DNA from: Culex pipiens pallens
Taxonomy: Eukaryota > Arthropoda > Insecta > Diptera > Culicidae
Direction of reading: 5' to 3'
DNA length: 64,000 bases
Assembly (NCBI RefSeq): GCF_016801865.2
Contig: NC_068937.1
Location: 129,866,117 to 129,930,116, forward strand
Shown here: in pieces, positions 1-10,728 of the stretch
Layout of the letters: the number at the start of each line of letters is the position of its first letter
Numbering within the stretch: position 1 is the stretch's first letter
Translations under genes and position numbers: made by a program
Notes under the pieces: model-generated
The model's input: only the letters and a program-made list of their open reading frames with translations
Told to the model about the DNA's origin: nothing
Databases searched by the model: none

Positions 1-180
1 AATTACTTGGAAAATTATATGGACAAACTAATGATGCAAAATGGCTTCTTTGGGCATACCGAAGGCACCAAAAAAGTTTCGTCCGGATTGAAAAATACAA
101 AAAAAAAATGAATGACCGAAATCTGAGCTCAACAGATGAGGAACAACATTTTCCGAGGATCTTTTCAGAAATTTCGAATA
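1..180. repeat. End fragment of a dispersed palindromic repeat family
   Basis: Shares long stretches such as aatgatgcaaaatggcttct with 21380-21440 and, inverted, with 6320-6400. It is the inner part of another copy cut by the window start. Confidence 0.7.
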
Positions 181-311
181 ATTGAATTATAAAAAAATCT
201 TGTTGATTACCTGTTACCAAATCAATATTCTTAATTTCCAAATTCCGCAATCTTGGATTTTAGTCTTTTTCATATACACCCAACCCTCGATGGTTGGTCA
301 CTTTTTCGTTT

Positions 312-372
312 GAAACTTTTTAAGTTTGTACCACACCAATGCTATGCTATGAAACTTTTTTTAGTTTGTACC
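312..372 (+). mobile_element. 18-nt retroelement scar with target duplication
   Basis: Near-identical 21-22 bp repeats (312-332 and 351-372, gaaactttttaagtttgta type) flank 18 bases, 333-350. The insert plus the next base equals the pentamer-repeat end of the retroelement at 45600-46292, inverted. Confidence 0.55.
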
Positions 373-1540
373 CCGTTGTTTTGACAAAGTCAAACTGAGC
401 AACTCTCTACGAAATCGGCCGATTTCGACCATTTTTATTTTTTGTATTTTTTGATTTGGCTCGAACTTTGTGGGGGCCTTCCCTATGACCAAATAAGCTA
501 TTTTGTGTCATTGGTTCACCCATACAAGTCTCCATACAATTTTGGCTGCTGTCCATACAAAAATGGTATGTAAACATTCAAACAGCTGTAACTTTTGAGT
601 GAATTTTCTGATCAATTTGGTGTCTTCGGCAAAGTTGTAGGTATTGTTGAGGACTATTGAGAAAAAAATAGGTGAACGGAAAAAAAAATTGCAGATTTTT
701 TAATCAACTTTTTTTTCACAAATACTCAATTTCCCAAAATATGTATTTTTTGATTTTCGAGATTTTTTGATATATTTTAGGGGACAAAAACACGCAACTT
801 TTGAGCCATAGAGAAACATGGTCAAAAAATCTGCCGCCGAGTTATGAATTTTTGAAAAAAATAGTGATTTTGGGAAAAAATCGAAATTTTATGCAAAAAC
901 AAATTTGACGTAATTTTTTAATGTAAAATTGAATTTCCAATCGAAAACTACTTTACAGATTTTTTGATAAAGTGCTCCGTTTTCAAGATATAGCCACCGA
1001 AAGTTTGATTTTAGCGAAATATTTGCAGTTTTTCGATTTTTAAAAATAGTGACCATGAGTGACCATTTCTGAAAATATTTTTTTTGAAAAGTTCAGAAAA
1101 TTTGCTATAAAATTGTCTAAGAGACATTGAAGATTGAACCTCAGGTTGCTGAGATACAGCCGCTTTAAGAAAAAGAAACAGGAAAATTGATGTTTTCTAA
1201 GTCTCACCAAGACAACCCACCATTTTCTAATGTCGATATCTCAGCAACTAATGGTCCGAGTTTCAATGTTAAAACATGAAAGATTCGTGAAATTTTCCGA
1301 TCTTTTCGAAAAAAATATTTTGAATTTTTTTAAATCAAGACTAGCATTTTAAATGGGCGTAATATTCAATTAAAATGCTAGTCTTAATTTAAAAAATTTC
1401 AAAAATTTGTTTTCCAAAAAACCAGAAATTTCACGAATGTTTCATCTATTAACAATGAAAATCAGACCATTAGTTGCTGAGATATCGACATTAGAAAATG
1501 GTGGGTTGTTTTGGTGAGACTTAGAAAACATCAATTTTCC

Positions 1541-3157
1541 CAAGGGGAAAACCACTCTGATCATTGCCCTGAGCAGGCTGTGCCCTGAAGTTGCCCAAAG
1601 GGTGCCCGAACTTGCCCGAATGTGCCCGGTAGCAAAACAAATAATTTTGTACGATGCTAAGCAACCCTGTTACTTTATTTTCACTTTTTTGGAGAGCTGT
1701 CGGTTTGTGTTTTGAATTTTTCCCGGAGGTACACAGCCGCTCGAGGAATCTTACCTTTTGGAAGCGCCAAGCGAAGGAAGGGACCACCGAAAGCGCTATA
1801 AGTCGCGGCGTCGTGTCCACCCGCGATCCTGAGATCGTCGCAAGCATTCCCACATTAGGAATCACGCACGTTAAAGCCTGTCGGCGGTGCCGATCCCAAT
1901 AGACCGCTGGTGAGGTTTTACCAACAGCACGAATGTAATCAAAAATTCAATTCAAATGAATTCAATTATTTAAATGACTTTTGCTTAATTTTAGGGCATG
2001 TCAACTACGTGTCGGTGCCGGAGCAGCAGGTTTTCCGAAGAGCCAAAGATGGCTGGTCTGCAAGTTTAAGTTTCACGATCAGCACATTGGCATCATGGGC
2101 GCACGTTGTATCCGGCTTAAGTTCCAACACTACCCGGACAGGCCCAGATGTTTGCCTCGGGAAGTTCAACAGGACCTGGAGGAAGTTTTTCACCGCCACC
2201 ACTCAGTTCGAGACAGTCCCGGCCTCTACGCAGGTTGCCGTACAAAGACAAGATGCCGTTTGCCAAATGCAGCACAATTTGTACCTTCAAGACATATTCA
2301 TCAAGCCAGTTTTATTTTTATAAAAAAAAAACAAAATATATTTATATATTTTTTAAATACAATAAAGAACCCGTGACCAGAAAAAAATATTTTACTGGAA
2401 ACAATTTTGAAAAACCCGATCATGAATTCTATAATTTTCACTAATCTGATAAAGAACCCGGAGCAATCAACAGGATCACATATATTTCAACAACCACATT
2501 CACATTCAAAACTTTCGAAAATCGACGTTATCCAAGTTAAAACATTTAATTCGACACGTGCCCAAACCCTAAATATTGAAACGATTTACAGCGACAAAAC
2601 TAATTTCTAGACCATAAACCATTCTGTTGTTTTGTTTTCAAAAAAAAAAAAAAGTACACCAGAAGCATATAGCAACTCGTAAAACACTGCTTTTATTTCT
2701 GTATAATTGAAAACATTACAAAGTATGATCAAATTTTAAAATAAGTCTCTTCCAAGCCGAATTTGAAAATCTTGAAATTCATCTTCAATTGATTAATCCT
2801 AAGGAACGAGTTTTTTTGTGCATCTAGTAAAGAAAAACGGGTTATTTTTTTATAAAGTCCTTATTTGAAAATTACTTTCCTTCCTTAATCAATGACACCA
2901 AAGGAATTCACGACAAAATACAATTGTTTAGCTAACAAATTATTTAAATTGAAAAAATGCACTAGCAACCAGAAACAGTACTTCTGACAACTTAAAATGT
3001 TTGGGATAGAACTCTGATTACTTTGATTTTCCAATTGTCAAAGTCAGAATGAAAGGTGCCCGAGCTTGTGCCTGAAAGTGCCTGAAGGTGCCTGAAGGTG
3101 CCTGAGAACGTTCCCGATGGTGCCCAGGGCTCTTTGATGAGAGTGGTTTTCCCCTTG
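1541..3157. mobile_element. hAT-like non-autonomous element carrying a gene-like cassette
   Basis: Terminal inverted repeats CAAGGGGAAAACCACTCT at both ends, flanked by the perfect 8-bp duplication AATTTTCC (1533-1540 and 3158-3165). Subterminal tgcccga / gtgcctga repeats lie inside each end. No transposase is recognisable. Between the ends are a GC-rich, intron-containing cassette (about 1693-2322) and AT-rich filler. An 8-bp duplication is the hAT mark. Inserted in the right arm of the giant palindrome. Confidence 0.75.
1693..2323 (+). pseudogene. Unidentified spliced gene-like cassette inside the hAT-like element
   Basis: I do not recognise the product. Two GC-rich open stretches flank an 85-base AT-rich intron-like segment with donor GTGAGG (from 1910) and acceptor ending TTTTAG (1994). 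The open frame reaching SRNLTFWKRQAKEG and HVKACRRCRSQ is in phase, across the join, with the frame GHVNYVSVPEQQVF to the stop after DIFIKPVLFL (2321-2323); only one TAG (1900-1902) lies between them. The spliced product would be about 180 residues with that stop. An AATAAA lies near 2361. It may be a captured host gene fragment now decayed, or part of the transposon's own sequence. Other frames are also partly open, so coding status is uncertain. Confidence 0.35.
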
Positions 3158-3842
3158 AATTTTCCTGTTTCTTTTTCTTAAAGCGGCTGTATCTCAGCAA
3201 CCTGAGGTTCAATCTTCAATGTCTCTTAGACAATTTATAGCAAATTTTCTGAACTTTTTAAAAAAAATATTTTCAGAAACGGTCACTCATGGTCACTGTT
3301 TTTAAAAATCGAAAAACTGCAAATATTTCGCTAAAATCAAACTTTCGGTGGCTATATCTTGAAAACGGAGCACTTTATCAAAAAATCTGTAAAGTAGTTT
3401 TCGATTGGAAACTCAATTTTACATTAGAAAATTACGTCAAATTTGTTTTTGCATGAAATTTCGATTTTTTCCCAAAATCACTATTTTTTCAAAAATTCAT
3501 AACTCGGCGGCAGATTTTTGACCATGTTTCTCTATGGCTCAAAAGTTGCGTGTTTTTGTCCCCTAAAATATATCAAAAAATCTCGAAAATCAAAACATAC
3601 ATATTTTGGGAAATTGAGTTTTTGTAAAAAAAGTCGATTAGAAAATCTGCAAAAAAAAAATTTCGTGTACCTATTTTTTCTCAATAGTCCTCAACAATAC
3701 CTACAACTTTGCCGAAGACACCAAATTGATCAGAAAATTCACTGAAAAGTTACAGCTATTTGAATATGTACGTACCATTTTTGTATGGACAGCTGCCAAA
3801 ATTGTATGGGGACTTGTATGGGTGAACCAATGACACAAAATA

Positions 3843-3948
3843 CCCTAGTAACATTTTTAAACTTACAGGTTTTATCATGGTTCTGGAAACCCTCATACGG
3901 CCTAAATAGGCTTTTATGGCCTACTTAAAACCTAAAATGTTACTAGGG
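3843..3948. mobile_element. 106-bp MITE with TA target duplication
   Basis: Ends CCCTAGTAACATTTT and its reverse complement, flanked by TA on both sides (3841-3842, 3949-3950). The other arm of the palindrome keeps the empty site (aaatagctta, inverted, near 500), so the insertion is directly visible. A Tc1/mariner-type MITE is likely. Confidence 0.85.
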
Positions 3949-4584
3949 TAGCTTATTTGGTCATAGGGAAGGCCCCCATAAAGTTTAAGCCAAATCAAAA
4001 AATACAAATAAAATCCATTTCCGGTTTTGGTAGACAATTGCTCAACTAAAAAGTGACGAACTGTCATTTTTTACACGGGACTCACACTTACTGTCAAACC
4101 AAACGTTTGGTAGTGTGGTAGTGTAAAGTAATTTTGATTTCAAATTTGATTTAACTCCGTTTTTTACAAAATAGAAGTTCAGCTTTTAATAATAATAAAA
4201 AATTGTAATAAGCAAAAACGTTTTATTTTTATAAATTCTTTTTCTAAAAAAAATTGTCGTAGCTATGTTATCGATCAACATTTTAATTTTAAATAATAAT
4301 GCTATCTTTTGAGCAGTGCCGCAAGTTGTTCAAAATTCATTTGGCAGTGTTGCCACTTTTTCGAAAAAATGATGATTTTCGAAAACGGTGGAAAGAAGTC
4401 GAAAAATCGTCTTGAACTTTCGAAAAAAAATATTTTCATAATTTTCAAATCAACCCTAATATTTAAAAAAAAAACGTTACTTAATCCACCAGAAGGTGGT
4501 TGCTGCCTTCCTCCTAAAAGCCTTGCAACCACACACTACGAAAGCTTTGGCTAACGCTTACTTAGTAAAGACACTATTCATCTG

Positions 4585-4660
4585 AGTGCTGCCATCTATG
4601 ATAAATTTAATGAACCATTTGAAGTGCTGCCATCTATGATAAATTTAATGAACCATTTGA
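4585..4660. repeat. 38-bp tandem repeat, two copies
   Basis: A perfect 38-base unit starting agtgctgccatctatgat occurs at 4585-4622 and 4623-4660. It lies inside a segment bounded by inverted tgccttcctc (about 4502) and gaggaaggca (about 5042), possibly a larger repeat element. Copied at 11365-11440. Confidence 0.85.
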
Positions 4661-5065
4661 AAGCACTGTGTGCGTGCACTGAGCGGAAAGTTCCGACAGC
4701 AATCCGCCGGAGCTTTCAAATTATGTAAATAATGACCCTTTTTTGTATCAACCAAAACAGTTTTTCGAACATAACTTTTAAAGTACTGCAACAAACCGGA
4801 TGAAATTAAAAAAAGACTTAAAGAACCTGAAGACTAGTCAAAAATCATAGATCCGGACAAAATCAATCGAGCCAGTTCCGAGAAAAGTGAGTGAGAAAAA
4901 AAAATTCTACGTCCATCCACACGCACAGACATTTGCTCAGAATTTGATTCTGAGCCGATATGTATACGTAAAGGTATATCTTGGAGGCTTATTTAAAAAG
5001 TTCAATTTTTGAGTGATTTTATAGCCTTGCCTCAGTGAGGTGAGGAAGGCAAAAACAAGCAGAGG

Positions 5066-6264
5066 AAAGTCTACCACTATAGACAAAACGTAATTTTTCG
5101 TCAAAATATTTGTTTAAGCTATTTTTTTAAAAACTATTTTTCTGATTATTATTTCCTTAAAAATGTTGAGGCAAACAACGCTTTTGCTTGCACGTGGGTG
5201 GTCCACATGCCACAACGTAAAGTAACGATGACCAGTTTCGGGGCACCTTCGCGCCGAAATCACCGGAAAATACTGCATGACAAATGCCGTTACGCGCCAA
5301 AAGTTCATTGCCAACGCGCGAGCGCCAAATGGCCGTTCAAGCGTGACCATTAGTATTCATTTGAACGCGCCCGTCTTGATAATGAAACTTAATTTCGCAA
5401 AAGTGTGTTATTTTGTTTGACTTACAGCTTGTCATACTAGGTCATGCTATCAGAGAACGGTGACAAAGTGTCACGCAGTTTCGTTATACGGAGATCTCTT
5501 CAAGGGAAATTGGACCAATTGAAGCTAATCAAATTGTGTGTCTTACTTTTTCATTTGAAGGCACTTTAAGAGTCAAGGCACTAGAATCTATGGCAGCTGT
5601 TGACGTACTGACGAGGGACTTCCCGTCGGAAATTCCACCCTTGCCGGTTAATTGAAATTCAAGTTCATGCAAAATTGTTTTGTTTTTCTCAGAGTTTCTG
5701 CTAGTTGTGAAATCTAAGCGACATCAGTTAGTGAAGGTCAGTGTTAATTGACAAACTTTTATGACGTTCGCGCGCCAATTTGTCATCGAGCGCTCTCTAG
5801 TGGGGGGTGGTGACCGGCTGATGCATCTCCCGCGTGTTTCGAAGGGTTTGTTTTTCCGCGTTGATCCCCTGCCAAGAAGCGCTGCTGTGGTGACTGTGTA
5901 CTCCTTCATGACCAATTAGCTCACGGTCAAAGAAATTGATTCAGCCCCGAGCGCGACATCGTCAAGCCAAAAATTCATAAATTTTCCAGCTATCGCGAGA
6001 GTGCGATAAATTTAGAACTCTTCGACCGGACGACGGCATTCGGGGTGGCGAGCGGGATCGATTTTGAAATTGGCGTCGATGACCGACTTTTGCGGAACGG
6101 GTTGACTTGGCAGGGTCAAGTTTGACAGGGGCAATGGATTTTGATTTTTCGTTTGATTGACATGTTTTTTTGTGTGAATCTTTCTCGATTTTTGTGCTAT
6201 TTTAACCTGAAATAATGTGTAAAAAAGTAAATTTCAATAGAAACTGATGCAAATTTTACCAGTT
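5066..6264. other. Moderately GC-rich stretch without recognised gene
   Basis: 5190-6140 is less AT-rich than its surroundings, but all open frames are short and unfamiliar. It may be old genic or regulatory sequence. Copied at 11846-13044. Confidence 0.3.
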
Positions 6265-8010
6265 GCTGATGTGAGCAATTCTCTGAGATTTCATTTTTTT
6301 GTATTTTTTAATCCGGCTGAAACTTTTTTGGTGCCTTCGGTATGCCCAAAGAAGCCATTTTGCATCATTAGTTTGTCCATATAATTTTCCATACAAATTT
6401 GGCAGCTATCCATACAAAAATGATTTATGAAATTTCGAAAAACCGTATCTTTGGAAATAATTTTTTGATTGATTTGGTGTCTTCGGCAAAGTTGTAGGTA
6501 TGGACTACACTGAAAAAATATGATACACGGTAAAAAAAATGGTGATTTTGAATTTCACTTTTTGTCACTAAAACTTGATTTGCAAAAAAACACTATTTTT
6601 ATTTTCTGATATGTTTTAAGGGACATTAAATGCCAACTTTTCAGAAATTTCCAAGTTGTGCAAAAAATCTTTGACAAAGTTATAAATTTTTGAATCAATA
6701 TTGATTTAAAAAAAAATCGAAGTATCTGTCGCAAAAATTTTTCAACTTAATTTTCCGATTTAAAATCAAATGTACAATCTAAAAGTACTGTAGAGAAATT
6801 TTGATAAAGTGCTCCGTTTTAAAATTATAGCCAGTTTTAGGTAACATTTTTAAAAATAGTCGCAGTTATTCATTTTTTTTAAATTAGTGCCCATGTTTGC
6901 CCACCAGCGATTGAATAATCATCATCAAAAGAAAATCTTTGGATGTTCATCAAGAAACAAAATCCGAAGGGATCATGGCTCTGCTCTCTCGCACTCGAAA
7001 GATCGGTTAAAACAATCTAAAAAAATCATCATCTTGATTATTCGGCGGAACATCTTTTTCACTACTACACTTGCAAGTGCAATGTCACACGTCGAAAAAT
7101 GACCTGTCACATTTTGTAGATGGGCAATGTGTGTAAACAAAGTGAAATAAATATTTTTGAGTGGTGCTTCCTTGTCAGTCACAAAAAATCATCAGCAGAT
7201 TGATTTTTTTGGAGAATTTTTCTGGATTATTCCATCCCTGTTGCCCACTCTTAAAGATATTTTTGAAAAGCTGAGAAAATTCTCTATATTTTGCTTTTTT
7301 GAACTTTGTTGATACGACCCTTAGTTGCTGAGATATTGCCATGCAAGTGTTTAAAAACAGGAAAATTGATGTTTTCTAAGTCTCACCCAAACAACCCACC
7401 ATTTTCTAATGTCGATATCTCAGCAACTAATGGTCCGATTTACAATGTTAAAACATGAAACATTCGTGAAATTTTCCGATCTTTTCAAAAAAAATATTTT
7501 CAAATTTTTTTAAACCAAGATTAACATTTTAAAAGGGCCAAACATTCAATATTACGCCCTCTTAAAATGTTAGTCTTGGTTTAAAAAATATTTTTTTTGA
7601 AAAGATCGGAAAATTTCACGAATGTTTCATATTTTAACATTGAAAATCGGACCATTAGTTGCTGAGATATCGACATTAGAAAATGGTGGGTTAATTGGGT
7701 GAGACTTAAAAAACATCAATTTTCCTGTTTTTAAACACTTGCATGGCAATATCTCAGCAACTAAGGGTCGTATCAACAAAGTTCAAAAAAGCAAAATATA
7801 GAGAATTTTCTCAGCTTGTCAAAAATTTTTTTTTTCAAAGGTGGGCAAACATGTGCACTTATTTAAAAAATGAAAAACTGCGACTGTTTTCAAAAAAGTT
7901 ACTTAAAAATGGCTATAACTTGAAAACGGTGCACTTTATCAAAATTTCACTAAAGTACTTTTAGATTGCAAATTCAATTTTACATCGAAAAATGAAGTTG
8001 ATTTTTTTTT
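6265..8010. mobile_element. Second giant palindromic repeat, related to 396-4044
   Basis: The left arm from about 6700 to 7530 mirrors about 7560-8000. It shares atatctcagcaacta and caacccaccattttctaatg with the first palindrome. The outer left end (gagcaattctct) has no right partner, so the right arm is truncated. The left arm carries the hAT MITE 6905-7240. Copied at 13045-14790. Confidence 0.7.
6905..7240. mobile_element. 336-bp hAT-type MITE
   Basis: Ends CAGCGATTGAATAATC and, inverted, CAGGGATGGAATAATC; flanked by the perfect 8-bp duplication TTGCCCAC (6897-6904 and 7241-7248). The corresponding site in the other arm of the palindrome lacks the insert. No coding capacity. Confidence 0.85.
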
Positions 8011-8190
8011 CAAATCTAATTTCTAGAGCAATTATGTGGAAAGCGTTGACAGAGACAGTGAGTCGTTTACGATACCTGCACTGCCGTTCTACGCATAATT
8101 GTCCCATGTAATTTTTGGTCTATTCTGACTTTTTGTCATTTTTAGTTTTAGTTTGACGTTTACTTTTCGAAAAACACATAAAATCTAGTA

Positions 8191-8474
8191 CAGTCATCCC
8201 ACATATTCGGAACACCCACAAATTCGGAACACTTTTGTGGTAATTTGTCAATAACATGCCAAAGCAGCTTTTCTGTCGACCCTACTATTTTAGGACCTTC
8301 ATTTGGACATTCTCTTGCTATTTCACTGGTAAAAGTAGTACTTTTTGAACAAAAAACCTCATTTCAAGACTATTTTATCCAGAGCAGCAAAACACTGCCT
8401 CCAAATTGCCTGTTCCATGATTGTGGGATGTTATTGTGCCTCCCACAATTGTGGAACACCTGAATTTAACTGAT
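8191..8474. mobile_element. Truncated pogo-like MITE at the duplication junction
   Basis: First 284 bases of the 14971-15612 element; cut at 8474, where unit 2 begins. Confidence 0.85.
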
Positions 8475-9105
8475 AGAGCTGTCGGTTTGTGTTTTGAATT
8501 TTTCCCGGAGGTACACAGCCGCTCGAGGAATCTTACCTTTTGGAAGCGCCAAGCGAAGGAAGGGACCACCGAAAGCGCTATAAGTCGCGGCGTCGTGTCC
8601 ACCCGCGATCCTGAGATCGTCGCAAGCATTCCCACATTAGGAATCACGCACGTTAAAGCCTGTCGGCGGTGCCGATCCCAATAGACCGCTGGTGAGGTTT
8701 TACCAACAGCACGAATGTAATCAAAAATTCAATTCAAATGAATTCAATTATTTAAATGACTTTTGCTTAATTTTAGGGCATGTCAACTACGTGTCGGTGC
8801 CGGAGCAGCAGGTTTTCCGAAGAGCCAAAGATGGCTGGTCTGCAAGTTTAAGTTTCACGATCAGCACATTGGCATCATGGGCGCACGTTGTATCCGGCTT
8901 AAGTTCCAACACTACCCGGACAGGCCCAGATGTTTGCCTCGGGAAGTTCAACAGGACCTGGAGGAAGTTTTTCACCGCCACCACTCAGTTCGAGACAGTC
9001 CCGGCCTCTACGCAGGTTGCCGTACAAAGACAAGATGCCGTTTGCCAAATGCAGCACAATTTGTACCTTCAAGACATATTCATCAAGCCAGTTTTATTTT
9101 TATAA
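8475..9105 (+). pseudogene. Second copy of the gene-like cassette
   Basis: Identical in structure to the 1693-2323 cassette, with the same TAG and splice signals, so the stop predates the duplication. Confidence 0.35.
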
Positions 9106-9937
9106 AAAAAAACAAAATATATTTATATATTTTTTAAATACAATAAAGAACCCGTGACCAGAAAAAAATATTTTACTGGAAACAATTTTGAAAAACCCGA
9201 TCATGAATTCTATAATTTTCACTAATCTGATAAAGAACCCGGAGCAATCAACAGGATCACATATATTTCAACAACCACATTCACATTCAAAACTTTCGAA
9301 AATCGACGTTATCCAAGTTAAAACATTTAATTCGACACGTGCCCAAACCCTAAATATTGAAACGATTTACAGCGACAAAACTAATTTCTAGACCATAAAC
9401 CATTCTGTTGTTTTGTTTTCAAAAAAAAAAAAAAGTACACCAGAAGCATATAGCAACTCGTAAAACACTGCTTTTATTTCTGTATAATTGAAAACATTAC
9501 AAAGTATGATCAAATTTTAAAATAAGTCTCTTCCAAGCCGAATTTGAAAATCTTGAAATTCATCTTCAATTGATTAATCCTAAGGAACGAGTTTTTTTGT
9601 GCATCTAGTAAAGAAAAACGGGTTATTTTTTTATAAAGTCCTTATTTGAAAATTACTTTCCTTCCTTAATCAATGACACCAAAGGAATTCACGACAAAAT
9701 ACAATTGTTTAGCTAACAAATTATTTAAATTGAAAAAATGCACTAGCAACCAGAAACAGTACTTCTGACAACTTAAAATGTTTGGGATAGAACTCTGATT
9801 ACTTTGATTTTCCAATTGTCAAAGTCAGAATGAAAGGTGCCCGAGCTTGTGCCTGAAAGTGCCTGAAGGTGCCTGAAGGTGCCTGAGAACGTTCCCGATG
9901 GTGCCCAGGGCTCTTTGATGAGAGTGGTTTTCCCCTT
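8475..9937. mobile_element. 5'-truncated copy of the hAT-like element (unit 2)
   Basis: Same element without its first 152 bases, including the left terminal repeat. The cassette and the right terminal repeat are intact. The truncation is the duplication breakpoint. Confidence 0.8.
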
Positions 9938-10622
9938 GAATTTTCCTGTTTCTTTTTCTTAAAGCGGCTGTATCTCAGCAACCTGAGGTTCAATCTTCAA
10001 TGTCTCTTAGACAATTTATAGCAAATTTTCTGAACTTTTCAAAAAAATATTTTCAGAAACGGTCACTCATGGTCACTGTTTTTAAAAATCGAAAAACTGC
10101 AAATATTTCGCTAAAATCAAACTTTCGGTGGCTATATCTTGAAAACGGAGCACTTTATCAAAAAATCTGTAAAGTAGTTTTCGATTGGAAACTCAATTTT
10201 ACATTAGAAAATTACGTCAAATTTGTTTTTGCATGAAATTTCGATTTTTTCCCAAAATCACTATTTTTTCAAAAATTCATAACTCGGCGGCAGATTTTTG
10301 ACCATGTTTCTCTATGGCTCAAAAGTTGCGTGTTTTTGTCCCCTAAAATATATCAAAAAATCTCGAAAATCAAAACATACATATTTTGGGAAATTGAGTT
10401 TTTGTAAAAAAAGTCGATTAGAAAATCTGCAAAAAAAAAATTTCGTGTACCTATTTTTTCTCAATAGTCCTCAACAATACCTACAACTTTGCCGAAGACA
10501 CCAAATTGATCAGAAAATTCACTGAAAAGTTACAGCTATTTGAATATGTACGTACCATTTTTGTATGGACAGCTGCCAAAATTGTATGGGGACTTGTATG
10601 GGTGAACCAATGACACAAAATA

Positions 10623-10728
10623 CCCTAGTAACATTTTTAAACTTACAGGTTTTATCATGGTTCTGGAAACCCTCATACGGCCTAAATAGGCTTTTATGGC
10701 CTACTTAAAACCTAAAATGTTACTAGGG
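10623..10728. mobile_element. 106-bp MITE, unit 2 copy
   Basis: Duplicate of 3843-3948, including its TA flanks. Confidence 0.85.

Larger units (their letters stand above)
396..4044. mobile_element. Giant palindromic (fold-back) repeat, about 1 kb arms, with two later insertions
   Basis: The left arm (396-1345) is the reverse complement of 1380-1540 continued at 3166-4044. The right arm is interrupted by the hAT-like element 1541-3157 and by the 106-bp MITE 3843-3948. Termini resemble TGAGCAACTCTCTAC. The centre is about 1346-1380. No protein is encoded. A right half-copy lies at 9946-10824 in unit 2. Confidence 0.8.
1693..8474. repeat. 6.78 kb tandem duplication, unit 1
   Basis: Matches 8475-15254 end to end, head to tail. 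Offsets are 6782 bases at the start and 6780 after two one-base length changes (near 2330 and 3260). I found only about eight differences by eye, for example at 5841, 6735, 7693-7695 and 7797. Its left edge cuts the hAT-like element 1541-3157 and its right edge cuts a pogo-type MITE. Confidence 0.97.
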
